Positions 17,388 through 25,980 of a stretch of DNA of 64,000 nt are shown one piece after another. Position numbers and translations under genes: made by a program. The notes under the pieces are model-generated. The model was given only the letters and a program-made list of their open reading frames with translations. It searched no databases and was not told where the DNA came from. The DNA is from Desertivirga brevis (GTDB taxonomy: Bacteria > Bacteroidota > Bacteroidia > Sphingobacteriales > Sphingobacteriaceae): the NCBI RefSeq assembly GCF_017355835.1, contig NZ_JAFEWF010000005.1, positions 62,001-126,000 of the forward strand, given 5' to 3'. Each line of letters starts with the position of its first letter. The first letter of the stretch is position 1.

Positions 17388-19058
17388 ATGCAAATAACAA
17401 CAAGGACTGGAGCATTAAGTGGTGAAACCCAAACAAGCACTAAAGCTTTTACCTTTTCGAAATCAGCTTATAGAACATTAAGTTATGTTTTGATAGCCAT
17501 TGGTATATTTTTTCGTCTCTTCCATTATATCTACAACCGGTCACTGTGGACAGACGAAATGTATTTAAGCCTTAGCTTTTTAAAGATGGATTTTCTGGAA
17601 TTAGCGGTAAAGCCTCTTGAGTACCAACAAAAAGCACCCATTGGCTTTTTGTGGTTGGTGAAATTATCAGTCATGGCATTTGGAAAACAGGAAATGGCTC
17701 TCCGGCTTATTCCTCTCTTAAGTGGGATAGCTTCACTCTTCTTCTTTAAAAAAGTTGCCGAGCGTTTTCTAAGTACTGCTGCAGTCGCTGCCGCTGTTGG
17801 CATTCTCGCCTTGGCGCCACCTTTTATTTACCATTCGGTAGAAATTAAACAATACGGCGTCGAAGTACTTGTTACTATCCTTGCCCTTTATCTTTACGTC
17901 AGGTACCAGCATAAAAAGGAAATCCCTCAACTAATAGGTTGGGGTATAGGTGGAGCTCTTCTTATCTGGTTCTCCTATTCTTCAATTTTTGTCCTAACTG
18001 GAATGGCGTTAGCTATTACCATTAATAATATTATTCGTGGAAGATGGAAAAGAGCTTTTCTTCAGGCTATTCCATTCTCAATGTGGATGCTAAGTTTCCT
18101 CATGAACTTCTTCCTCTTTACCTACCAAAAAACAAATTCAGGGTGGTTAATCGACTGGTTTGACATCAGGCAAGCATACCTCCCTATTCCTCCTAAATCG
18201 TTTGCTGATTTGTCATTCCTACTGCAAATGCCATACAAGATGTTGTTTTACCCCCTAGGACTATTATGGGAGTTTGTGGATGTAGACAATGGAGTGGTTC
18301 GGATTATTGGTAGGATGGGTGTAATATCCTTAACATTGTGGGTTGTCGGTATGGTCTTTTATATCAGAAAGAATCCTAAGGTTTTCATGATACTATTTCT
18401 GCCAGTGCTGCTCGCCATGGTTGCCTCGGCTATTCGGCAATATCCCTTTTACGAGCGACTTATCCTCTTCTTATGTCCATTAATCATTATTTTCATTGCC
18501 AAAGGATTTGATCGTATTTCGCATACTTTTTCCAAAACAACCTATGTTCAGCCAGTTCTTCTATTTTTGCTACTACTCGGGCCGCTTGGTACTTCTGCCG
18601 CTCAGGTAGCTGATACTAATCTTTTTGGAGGATATAAAAGAAACTACCAAAGGGATTGCTGGCTATATGTTAACCAAAGGTTTCAGCCTGGGGATGCAGT
18701 CTATGTTTACTGGAACATTCGTTACGGTTATCTTTTCTATAAAGATTCGTATGATCTTAGATATGATGGAATTCGGGGGAACGATTACAGAAAAGTTTCT
18801 CAAAATGCGGAAGATTACTTGAATAACCTAAATAAGGATATTAATAACTTGAAGAAATACAAACGGGTTTGGATCGTGTACGAAAAGGATTACTGGGTGG
18901 ATATCGGCGATTATGATGGACATCCAGAGTGGTACTGGAAAAATTATTCCCTTCGTAATAAAACACTCGAGCGTTTTTCCACTCTAGGAAAGCAGTCTGA
19001 TGTTTTTGATACCAAGCAGGCGAGGGTTGTTTTGGTAACTGTAAAGCAATTAAAATAA
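17388..19058 (+). CDS. GT-C glycosyltransferase (ArnT/PMT_2-like integral membrane)
   Basis: A 556-residue multi-span membrane protein. The first helix ends in a periplasmic loop with RSLWTDEMYL, where Asp56-Glu57 form the acidic motif of GT-C enzymes that use polyprenyl-phosphate sugars. About ten further hydrophobic segments follow, then a soluble C-terminal domain (about 410-556) rich in Tyr and Trp (VWIVYEKDYW). ArnT/PMT relatives transfer a sugar from a lipid carrier to lipid A, protein or glycan on the outer face. It lies divergently 203 bp from the HAD-UbiA-GtrA set, and the shared intergenic region could hold both promoters. It is the natural candidate to consume that pathway's lipid-linked pentose. 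The acceptor is unknown. Confidence 0.85.
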   Translation: MQITTRTGALSGETQTSTKAFTFSKSAYRTLSYVLIAIGIFFRLFHYIYNRSLWTDEMYLSLSFLKMDFLELAVKPLEYQQKAPIGFLWLVKLSVMAFGKQEMALRLIPLLSGIASLFFFKKVAERFLSTAAVAAAVGILALAPPFIYHSVEIKQYGVEVLVTILALYLYVRYQHKKEIPQLIGWGIGGALLIWFSYSSIFVLTGMALAITINNIIRGRWKRAFLQAIPFSMWMLSFLMNFFLFTYQKTNSGWLIDWFDIRQAYLPIPPKSFADLSFLLQMPYKMLFYPLGLLWEFVDVDNGVVRIIGRMGVISLTLWVVGMVFYIRKNPKVFMILFLPVLLAMVASAIRQYPFYERLILFLCPLIIIFIAKGFDRISHTFSKTTYVQPVLLFLLLLGPLGTSAAQVADTNLFGGYKRNYQRDCWLYVNQRFQPGDAVYVYWNIRYGYLFYKDSYDLRYDGIRGNDYRKVSQNAEDYLNNLNKDINNLKKYKRVWIVYEKDYWVDIGDYDGHPEWYWKNYSLRNKTLERFSTLGKQSDVFDTKQARVVLVTVKQLK

Positions 19059-19066
19059 AGAAGTCG

Positions 19067-19096
19067 AGGGGCTGCATTTCAGCCCCTTGATTTTTT
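19067..19096 (+). terminator. Intrinsic terminator of the GT-C gene
   Basis: The stem AGGGGCTG (19067-19074) pairs with CAGCCCCT (19080-19087) across a 5-nt loop. Six T follow at 19091-19096. It begins 9 bp after the stop codon. Confidence 0.88.
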
Positions 19097-19296
19097 CCGC
19101 TTCGTTAAAGCACCGGTATTTTATCTCGAATTTACTGGCAGCGAGACCCTCTAATTTACAGGAGAGACAGTATAAGCACCATGATACGGCATTTCAGATT
19201 CTCTCTTGATTAATGCCTTTGGATTATAACCCCTTCTTATTTATATTTACCACTAACAATTTATTGGTTCACACTTGTTAGTAATTGCCAAACCTT

Positions 19297-21897
19297 ATGA
19301 ATTTTGTTTTTTCAGCTCCAGCTTCCGCTAGTCGCTCCTTAAAAGCACTTTTAATTTCTTTTAGCATTATTGCCATTTCAGCATTTGCATCCAATGCAGC
19401 TCAAATTCCCAAGATCTTTTCCTCAGCTAATCCAACCTGGATCAACCCGATACTCGAATCAGCTCAAAGAGTAAATTCTCGTGAGGTAAGTGAAGGGTAT
19501 TATTTCACTCTTGTGGATATGCAAGAGCATGTAGAAAAGGAAGTTTCCTACCTACATTACTGCAAGCAGATCATCAGTGAGTCGGGAGTACAGAATGCAT
19601 CTCAAATTTCAGTTGATTTTGATCCCTCTTTTCAGAAACTGGAATTCCACAAAATCATTATTTGGAGAAATGGAAAGCCCTCCAACAGGTTGAATTTAAA
19701 AGCTTTTAAAGTAATTGCAAACGAGGAAGACCTTTCCCGTTTCATTTACCAGGGCACTTACTCTGCTTACCTTATCCTTGATGATATTCGAAAAGGAGAT
19801 AAGATTGAATATTCATATTCCATTACTGGACGTAATCCTATTTTCAAAGGGAAATTTAGTAAGGAACTCTATCTCCAGGGATATACAGCTATTAATAAGG
19901 CTTATTTAAGTGTAGTTTGTTCTTCATCTCGAAATTTGAACTTTAAGTACTTCAACAAGGTTCACAGTCCTAAAATTGAAAGTTTTAATGGAATGAAACG
20001 TTACACCTGGGAGGCTTTAATGGTTAAGGCAGCAATCCAGGAAGAAAATCAACCTTCATGGTATAATGATTTTAAGAGGGTCCAAATCAGCGATTACCAG
20101 AATTGGAAAGAAGTAGCTATATGGGCTAATGAATTAAATAAGCCAATTACGAGTTTCTCAGGAGCACTTGCATCAAGGGTGCAGGCTCTGAAAAAGAAAA
20201 ATGTAGGTAACCTTTCTGGTTACTTTCGTGATGCTGTTACCTTGGTTCAAGATGAGGTTAGATATATGGGAGTGGAGATGGGAGTTTATTCCCATAAAGC
20301 TCACAATCCTCAAAAAGTTTTTGACCAACGTTACGGCGACTGTAAGGATAAATCATTGTTGTTGATGTCTATCCTCGAATTTGGAGGTATCAAGGCAAAT
20401 ATGGCTTTGATTAATACCTATTACCAGGATAAAGTGGCAAGTTATTTGCCTTCACCTTTAAATTTCAACCATGCGGTTGTAATTGCCTATGTCGGTGGGA
20501 AGCAAATTTGGGTAGACCCTACCATTAGCGGACAGGGAGGCAAGGGTACGGACCTATGGTTCCCCAATTACCGCATGGCTCTTATAGTGTCTCCTGGTAG
20601 CAATACCTTAAGTACAATACCTGAGGTGGCAGCCGGATTTTCTACCATGCGGGAAACATTTACAGTTGATTCCGCGACGATGGGAGCAACCCTATATGTA
20701 AAGACAAAATATACAGGTAATATGGCCGAAAGTGTGCGATCGTCATTAGCAAATCAAAGCATTACAGAAGCTGAGAAAAGCTATTTAGACTATTATGCGC
20801 GACTATATAAGGAGATTGAAGCAGTTGATACGGTAAAGATTAATGACAACCGGGGCAAAAATGAACTCGAGATCGAGGAGTTCTACAAAATCGACAACTT
20901 CCTTAAAAGAGAAAAAGATAAGTCGGGGTGTAAGGGGGAGTTCTACGCCTACCAGATAGAAAACGTTCTGCCTAAGGTGGCTGCCACGAGAAAAAGTCCT
21001 GCCTACCTAAACTATCAGTACTCCATATCTTATACGGCTTCCATTGTACTCCCCGGTGGCTGGAGAATTGAGCCAGAGAACAAAGAAATATCACGAAGTC
21101 AGTACAGACTTTATTACCGCACATTTACAGTAGGAGATACATTAAATCTGGACTACCAGTACAGCCTTACTGCAGACCATATTCCAACATCAGATGTAAA
21201 ACAGGTGGTAAAGGATGTCGAAGACATTGATAATAATTACCTTGGCTTTTCCTTTACTTATAACCCTGACGCGACAAAGGCTGGAGGAGGAACTAATTAC
21301 CCCATGCTTCTCTTTGCCCTATTTATTTTAGCTTCAGGAGTTTATGCAATAATTCGTATAGCTACCATGCATACTGCAACCGAAATGCCTGAATACGAAC
21401 CAGCAGGGATAGGAGGCTGGCTCATATTCCTGGCTTTTTCCCTTTTAGCAACAGTTATCAGACCGCTTTACTTTGTTATTAGTCAGGAATATTTTAGTTC
21501 AAATTTGTGGGCGGCATATGATGGCCGGCAGATGGTTACAGCTTTCAAAATTCTGCTTGTATTTGAAGTCGCAGGTAATATTCTTTTATCTCTGGGAGCC
21601 GCCTTTTGCCTGTTCCTAATGTATAAGAAGAGAGATATATTTCCAAAAGTTACCGGCGCTGTCCTAGGGTTCTCTTTAATTTTTGCGCTAGCAGATACCT
21701 TTTTGGCCTCCGTATTTTTGAATATAAAAGACACTACCGACGCAAATACAGTAAGAGGGATAATAGGTTCTTTTGTTTGGATTGCTTATTTATCTCGCTC
21801 ATCCCGTGTAAAAGAAACATTTATAATTCCTTATCCTGAAGAATATTTTGAAGTGCAAGAAGAGGTGGAGAAAAAAGATGAAGAGATTGGAGTTTAA
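19297..21897 (+). CDS. DUF3857/transglutaminase-like protein with C-terminal membrane domain (DUF2569-like)
   Basis: The start is ATG 19297, giving 866 residues; a TTG at 19285 is less likely. A signal peptide (to about residue 35, SNA-A) leads into a DUF3857 N-domain, then a transglutaminase-like core. The triad is visible: Cys349 in RYGDCKDKS, His392 in NFNHAVV, Asp407 in IWVDPT. A beta domain follows to about residue 660. The last 190 residues hold four or five membrane helices beginning PAGIGGWLIF, resembling DUF2569. The N-part would face the periplasm, anchored by the C-part. The enzymatic role is unknown; relatives are thought to cleave or cross-link peptides or be pseudo-enzymes. The DUF2569-like fusion is unusual. 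Its promoter must lie after the upstream terminator. Confidence 0.85.
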   Translation: MNFVFSAPASASRSLKALLISFSIIAISAFASNAAQIPKIFSSANPTWINPILESAQRVNSREVSEGYYFTLVDMQEHVEKEVSYLHYCKQIISESGVQNASQISVDFDPSFQKLEFHKIIIWRNGKPSNRLNLKAFKVIANEEDLSRFIYQGTYSAYLILDDIRKGDKIEYSYSITGRNPIFKGKFSKELYLQGYTAINKAYLSVVCSSSRNLNFKYFNKVHSPKIESFNGMKRYTWEALMVKAAIQEENQPSWYNDFKRVQISDYQNWKEVAIWANELNKPITSFSGALASRVQALKKKNVGNLSGYFRDAVTLVQDEVRYMGVEMGVYSHKAHNPQKVFDQRYGDCKDKSLLLMSILEFGGIKANMALINTYYQDKVASYLPSPLNFNHAVVIAYVGGKQIWVDPTISGQGGKGTDLWFPNYRMALIVSPGSNTLSTIPEVAAGFSTMRETFTVDSATMGATLYVKTKYTGNMAESVRSSLANQSITEAEKSYLDYYARLYKEIEAVDTVKINDNRGKNELEIEEFYKIDNFLKREKDKSGCKGEFYAYQIENVLPKVAATRKSPAYLNYQYSISYTASIVLPGGWRIEPENKEISRSQYRLYYRTFTVGDTLNLDYQYSLTADHIPTSDVKQVVKDVEDIDNNYLGFSFTYNPDATKAGGGTNYPMLLFALFILASGVYAIIRIATMHTATEMPEYEPAGIGGWLIFLAFSLLATVIRPLYFVISQEYFSSNLWAAYDGRQMVTAFKILLVFEVAGNILLSLGAAFCLFLMYKKRDIFPKVTGAVLGFSLIFALADTFLASVFLNIKDTTDANTVRGIIGSFVWIAYLSRSSRVKETFIIPYPEEYFEVQEEVEKKDEEIGV

Positions 21898-22056
21898 AAT
21901 TTAAGAAATCAGCAGTTAAAACCTGCAATTCATGCTTATGAGCAAGCATTTAATTTTGCCCTTGGAAAGGAGCAATCCGACAATTTAAAAGAGGGTATTG
22001 AACGGGTAAAAAGCAAGTTCAGCAGTACGTCAATATTCGTATATAGCTGTTCTTAA
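21898..22056 (+). pseudogene. Possible remnant of a TPR-type protein
   Basis: Directly after the stop of the DUF3857 gene, in the same frame, codons read through to a TAA at 22054. The translation includes LKPAIHAYEQAFNFAL and NLKEGIERVKSK, which look like one tetratricopeptide repeat and the end of a TPR protein. There is no start codon with a plausible leader. It could be a gene remnant or the chance look of a short frame. The rest of this roughly 300-bp gap holds nothing else recognisable. Confidence 0.3.
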
Positions 22057-22200
22057 AAAAAAGCGGTTATTTAAGTTTGGGTGAAGCTTTTCATTTCGCT
22101 TAGCCCGAACTTATTCTATGTAACCTGGTATCACTTGAATCTGAAGGAAAAAATATTATTTTCGTTTCAATATTTATCAGTTAACATCACCATTCTATCT

Positions 22201-23397
22201 ATGGTTACAGATAACAAGCTGCCTATTAACATTCAAGAAGATATTCGTGCAATAACCGAAATTGAGGCAATTCCTGGCATATTGAAGGTAGTTTGCCATG
22301 CTACCGGATTGGGTTTTGCAGCTGTGGCCCGAGTTACTGATTTGCATTGGGTAGCATGCAGTGTAAAAGACGATATTGCTTTTGGCTTGCAAGCCGGAGA
22401 ACAACTTCGTTTGGTAACTACTATTTGTAACGAGATTCGTCAACATAAACAACCCGTTGTTATCGATCATGTTAGCGAGGATGAAACTTTCGCCAATCAT
22501 CATACTCCAGCAATGTATGGCTTTCAAAGTTATATATCCTATCCCATCTTCCGCCACAATGGTGAGTTTTTCGGAACCTTATGTGCTATTGATCCCAAGC
22601 CGGCCAAACTTAAAAATCCTCAAATTATGGAGATGTTTAAGCTGTTTGCCGAGCTCATTTCCTTTCACCTTCATACATTGCAACAAATCGAGGTAAGTAA
22701 ATCTGAACTTCAGGAGGAACAAAAGACCGCAGAATTCAGGGAGCAATTCATTGCTATCCTTGCACACGATCTGCGTAATCCTCTGGGGGCAATCACCAGC
22801 GGAATTCAGGTGCTTAAACAAATGCCGCTTGAAAAAAAGGCTGATAAATTACTCGGCATTATTCAGAATTCCTCTTTTAGAATGCAGGCGCTGATAGAAA
22901 ATATGCTTGATTTTGCCCGTGGACGCTTCGGCAACGGATTCTCGCTCCATCTACAATCAGAACCGGAACTTGACGTAGTATTGCACCACGTGATAGATGA
23001 GCTAAGAGTAATCTGGCCAAACCGCCAAATAGAAGTAAGTTTTAATGCTGATTTACCTGTTATTTGTGATAGTAAACGCATCGGACAACTATTTTCTAAT
23101 ATCCTTGGAAACGCACTGATCCATGGCGCGGCTGATAAACCTGTTTTTGTAACATCCGAAAGCAAAGAAAGTAGGTACATCTTAAAGGTTAAAAATTCCG
23201 GCGATCCTATCCCTTCAGCTGCAATGGAGCGATTGTTCAAGCCCTTCTCCCGGAGCGAAGTAAAACCAGGACAGCAGGGGCTAGGCTTAGGATTATATAT
23301 CGCATCCGAAATAGCAAAGGCCCATGGTGGCAATCTTGTGGTAAGCTCTGATCCTGTAGAAACGTGTTTTAGTTTGATTTTATCATGCCGAGAATAA
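22201..23397 (+). CDS. GAF-domain sensor histidine kinase
   Basis: A soluble 398-residue kinase from ATG 22201 (MVTDNKLP). The frame is open further up to a GTG at 22081, but that extension does not look like a domain. The GAF domain is at about 20-160 with SYPIFRHNGEFFGTLCAID. A short coiled coil (162-182) leads to HisKA with His189 in ILAHDLRNPLGA, and then HATPase (about 285-398) with the N-box ILGNALIHG, a KNSGDPIP G1-like box and LGLGLYIASEIAKAHGG. No transmembrane segment is seen, so the GAF domain senses a cytoplasmic ligand or redox state. No receiver gene is adjacent in the operon sense, so it may be an orphan kinase; the single-domain regulators about 8 kb upstream are possible partners. 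Confidence 0.9.
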   Translation: MVTDNKLPINIQEDIRAITEIEAIPGILKVVCHATGLGFAAVARVTDLHWVACSVKDDIAFGLQAGEQLRLVTTICNEIRQHKQPVVIDHVSEDETFANHHTPAMYGFQSYISYPIFRHNGEFFGTLCAIDPKPAKLKNPQIMEMFKLFAELISFHLHTLQQIEVSKSELQEEQKTAEFREQFIAILAHDLRNPLGAITSGIQVLKQMPLEKKADKLLGIIQNSSFRMQALIENMLDFARGRFGNGFSLHLQSEPELDVVLHHVIDELRVIWPNRQIEVSFNADLPVICDSKRIGQLFSNILGNALIHGAADKPVFVTSESKESRYILKVKNSGDPIPSAAMERLFKPFSRSEVKPGQQGLGLGLYIASEIAKAHGGNLVVSSDPVETCFSLILSCRE

Positions 23398-23671
23398 GTC
23401 TTTCCTGTTTGAAATCCTTGAAGGTTATCAAGGGAAATATAGTTATTCAAACGACAATTGGATTTAAGAACGTTCTACTTGAGGTAAAGTAAGCGCCTCC
23501 CCGGCGATGTTTCAATTTGAAATTGAGAGCCTTCAAACTACCATCCCTTGACTTAACGACAATTTTCATATAGCCTAAATACATATATTGGTAGAGGGAA
23601 TTATCACAATGGTAGATTACATTTTTATTGTAACTAGTAAAGGGGCATTTTAGAATATCTAAGCGAATAAG

Positions 23672-24700
23672 ATGAACAATCCTGAGATAAAATTACATTC
23701 TTACTTCTGGACTGGCTTATGTATTTCATTGATTACGGTCTATGCTTTGATTTCGACCCAATTACATAAAGATCCTCGGGACCAGATAACGGCAGTCTAT
23801 GCTTCCTTCTCAATTATTATGTGGATAATGATACCCGGCTCCTTGATTTTTTATTTAAATTACTGTGTCTTGTTCAGACTAAAAGGAAAGAACCTTACCA
23901 TTACAATTGCTTTTATCACAGTTTCATTTCTTCTTTTATTTGTATCGCGAATGATATTTGACCACAGATCATTCTGGACATCATTTGTAATTTCTATCCT
24001 CCCGGTAGTCATTGCCATGTGGGTACCATTTACCATTTTAAGTGCCATTGTTTATCTCATACAACGATCAAGAGTACAAAAGGAACTCAACAAGCAAATA
24101 CTCAAACAAAGCGCGGAAGCAGAACTGGCATTATTAAAAGCTCAGTTGAACCCACATTTTTTATTCAATACGCTTAATAATATTGATACACTCATACAGG
24201 TAGACGAAAAGCAAAGGGCCTCCGAATCGTTGATAAGGATGTCTGAAATGATGAGGTATACTACCTACGAAAGCTCAAACGACATGGTTTTATTAGCTGA
24301 TGAGATTGCTTACCTAAACAATTACATCGAGCTTGAGATGTTGCGATCGTCTAACAAGGAACTAGTAAAGCTTGATATAAGGGACGATGTAGGAGAGTTT
24401 AAAGTAGCTCCGATGTTGCTGATTCCATTTGTTGAAAACGCGTTCAAACACAGTTCAGACAAAAGATCCATTTTCGCCATCCGCGTGGGGCTGGAAATAG
24501 CTCAGGGTAATCTAATTTTTACCTGTGCTAACAAATATGATGAGAATAGTAAAGCCACGAAGGACAAGAGTTCGGGAGTAGGTCTGCAGAATATACAGCG
24601 ACGCCTGAACCTTCTTTATCCTGATAAACATGAACTTTGTATCCTGAAAGAGAATGGAGTTTTTGATATAAGACTAATCCTTACCCAAAATGGAAATTAA
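23672..24700 (+). CDS. LytS/YpdA-type membrane histidine kinase (His_kinase PF06580)
   Basis: A 342-residue kinase. Four hydrophobic segments (about 12-30, 43-68, 76-95, 103-130) form the N-terminal membrane domain. The kinase region carries the phospho-acceptor His162 in AQLNPHFLFNTLNN, the signature of PF06580, followed by an HATPase with PFVENAFKHSSD and SGVGLQNIQRRL. The gene overlaps the next (LytTR regulator) by 11 bp, so they are a two-component pair made from one message. A third small gene overlaps that by 4 bp. The signal is unknown. Confidence 0.93.
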   Translation: MNNPEIKLHSYFWTGLCISLITVYALISTQLHKDPRDQITAVYASFSIIMWIMIPGSLIFYLNYCVLFRLKGKNLTITIAFITVSFLLLFVSRMIFDHRSFWTSFVISILPVVIAMWVPFTILSAIVYLIQRSRVQKELNKQILKQSAEAELALLKAQLNPHFLFNTLNNIDTLIQVDEKQRASESLIRMSEMMRYTTYESSNDMVLLADEIAYLNNYIELEMLRSSNKELVKLDIRDDVGEFKVAPMLLIPFVENAFKHSSDKRSIFAIRVGLEIAQGNLIFTCANKYDENSKATKDKSSGVGLQNIQRRLNLLYPDKHELCILKENGVFDIRLILTQNGN

Positions 24701-25373
24701 CTGCATCATCATTGACGACGAGCCCCTGGCGCGTGAAAAAATTAAGCAGTACGTAAGCCAGGTTCCTATGTTTAAACTTACCGGATGTTTTGAAGATCCG
24801 ATTGAAGCACTCCTGTTTCTGAAGTCACACCCTGTTGACCTGATATTTCTAGACATTCAGATGGAGCAGCTCAACGGAATTCAGTTTATGCAAACAATAT
24901 CTCATCCTCCTAAAATTATAATAACCTCGGCCTATAGCGAGTACGCCCTGCAGGGATTTGAGTTCCGGGTTAGCGATTATCTATTAAAGCCAATATCCTT
25001 CAGTCGCTTTATGAAAGCGGTTGAAAAAGTAATGGAAGAACTAAGGGGGAGTGAAATACAAACCTCCGGTATCTTTGTAAAGACGGAATACAGGATGGAA
25101 AGAGTTGATCTTTCAGAGATTATTTATATAGAAGGCATGAAGGATTACCTCAACATTGTTTGCGAGAAAAGGCATCTATTAACTCTCCAGAGTTTTTCAA
25201 ATATGGAAAAGAAGTTGAATTCAAACTTCATCCGTGTACATAAATCCTATATCGTAGCCCTTGATAAGGTTAAAAGTATCGAAAGAAATATTATTCATTT
25301 AGATGGAAAGCAGATCAATATTGGTATTAGTTACCGTGATCGGTTCTTTCAATTGATAAATTCTAACAGATGA
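24690..25373 (+). CDS. LytTR-family response regulator
   Basis: A 227-residue regulator. The receiver domain (1-115) has IIIDDEPLARE, the phospho-acceptor Asp55 in LIFLDIQM and Lys in YLLKPIS. The LytTR DNA-binding domain (about 125-225) shows IIYIEGMKDYLNIV and the FIRVHKSYIVAL segment. It overlaps the LytS-like kinase by 11 bp and ends in an ATGA overlap with the next small gene. It would bind direct-repeat sites as a dimer. Its targets are not visible; the co-transcribed 25370 gene may be functionally tied to the system. Confidence 0.93.
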   Translation: MEINCIIIDDEPLAREKIKQYVSQVPMFKLTGCFEDPIEALLFLKSHPVDLIFLDIQMEQLNGIQFMQTISHPPKIIITSAYSEYALQGFEFRVSDYLLKPISFSRFMKAVEKVMEELRGSEIQTSGIFVKTEYRMERVDLSEIIYIEGMKDYLNIVCEKRHLLTLQSFSNMEKKLNSNFIRVHKSYIVALDKVKSIERNIIHLDGKQINIGISYRDRFFQLINSNR

Positions 25374-25846
25374 AGCCAGTTTATATTTACATTATTACTG
25401 TGGGTACTATTCTTAGTAGCTTATACTTCGGCGACAGATTGTTTAAACTCCAGCATAGCGAGCAACAGGTATACCATGTACAGAATTTTAAGGTCAAAGA
25501 TTCCGTGTTTGTGGATGACGCCGTTGTTTTTACAGGCAAGAACATTTTTGGAGTGCAGGAAGCAATTCTAGTACCGGGGCCAGAGTCAACCGAAAACTTT
25601 ATGTACATATACCTCCGTTTTTCTCCTGAATGGTTTAATGCGAACTTAAAACCCAGGCTAAAAGTAGGCTGGCCAAATAGGTATAAGGCAGAGAATAAGT
25701 TATTCGATAACGTAGTTCGGTGGCACAAAAATAATTTGAAACGAGTTTGGCATATAAACGATTTTCCGGTTATCGTTCCTGGTAATGAAGTTGTTGTCCT
25801 GCTAAAGGAGGCTTATGGAGGTGATTTGAAGGAGTATATCAAATAG
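25370..25846 (+). CDS. Hypothetical membrane-anchored protein in the LytS/LytTR operon
   Basis: A 158-residue protein I do not recognise. An N-terminal hydrophobic segment (about residues 3-20) suggests a signal anchor. The remainder (about 30-158) looks like a small mixed beta domain (FMYIYLRFSPEWF) facing the periplasm. It starts within the stop codon of the LytTR regulator (ATGA, 4-bp overlap), so translational coupling is very likely. It may be an accessory sensor or a target of the two-component system. No catalytic motif is seen. Confidence 0.6.
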   Translation: MKPVYIYIITVGTILSSLYFGDRLFKLQHSEQQVYHVQNFKVKDSVFVDDAVVFTGKNIFGVQEAILVPGPESTENFMYIYLRFSPEWFNANLKPRLKVGWPNRYKAENKLFDNVVRWHKNNLKRVWHINDFPVIVPGNEVVVLLKEAYGGDLKEYIK

Positions 25847-25980
25847 AAATAAGGTATCTTGGCAACTCAAAAGAAATTAGTTCTACTACTTTACAGGCAA
25901 ATTACTAGATTTCAAACCCTTTTTTCTTCAAGGCTTGGCAAATACTATTCTTAAATTTACCTGCTAAATGATCTCATAAA

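Noticed and set aside
17225..17425. Small frame in the HAD/GT-C intergenic region
   Set aside because: AT-rich, Phe/Tyr-loaded, and overlapping the GT-C start; explained by base composition.
22081..22200. N-terminal extension of the GAF kinase from GTG 22081
   Set aside because: The extra 40 residues show no domain character; ATG 22201 gives a usual GAF kinase start.
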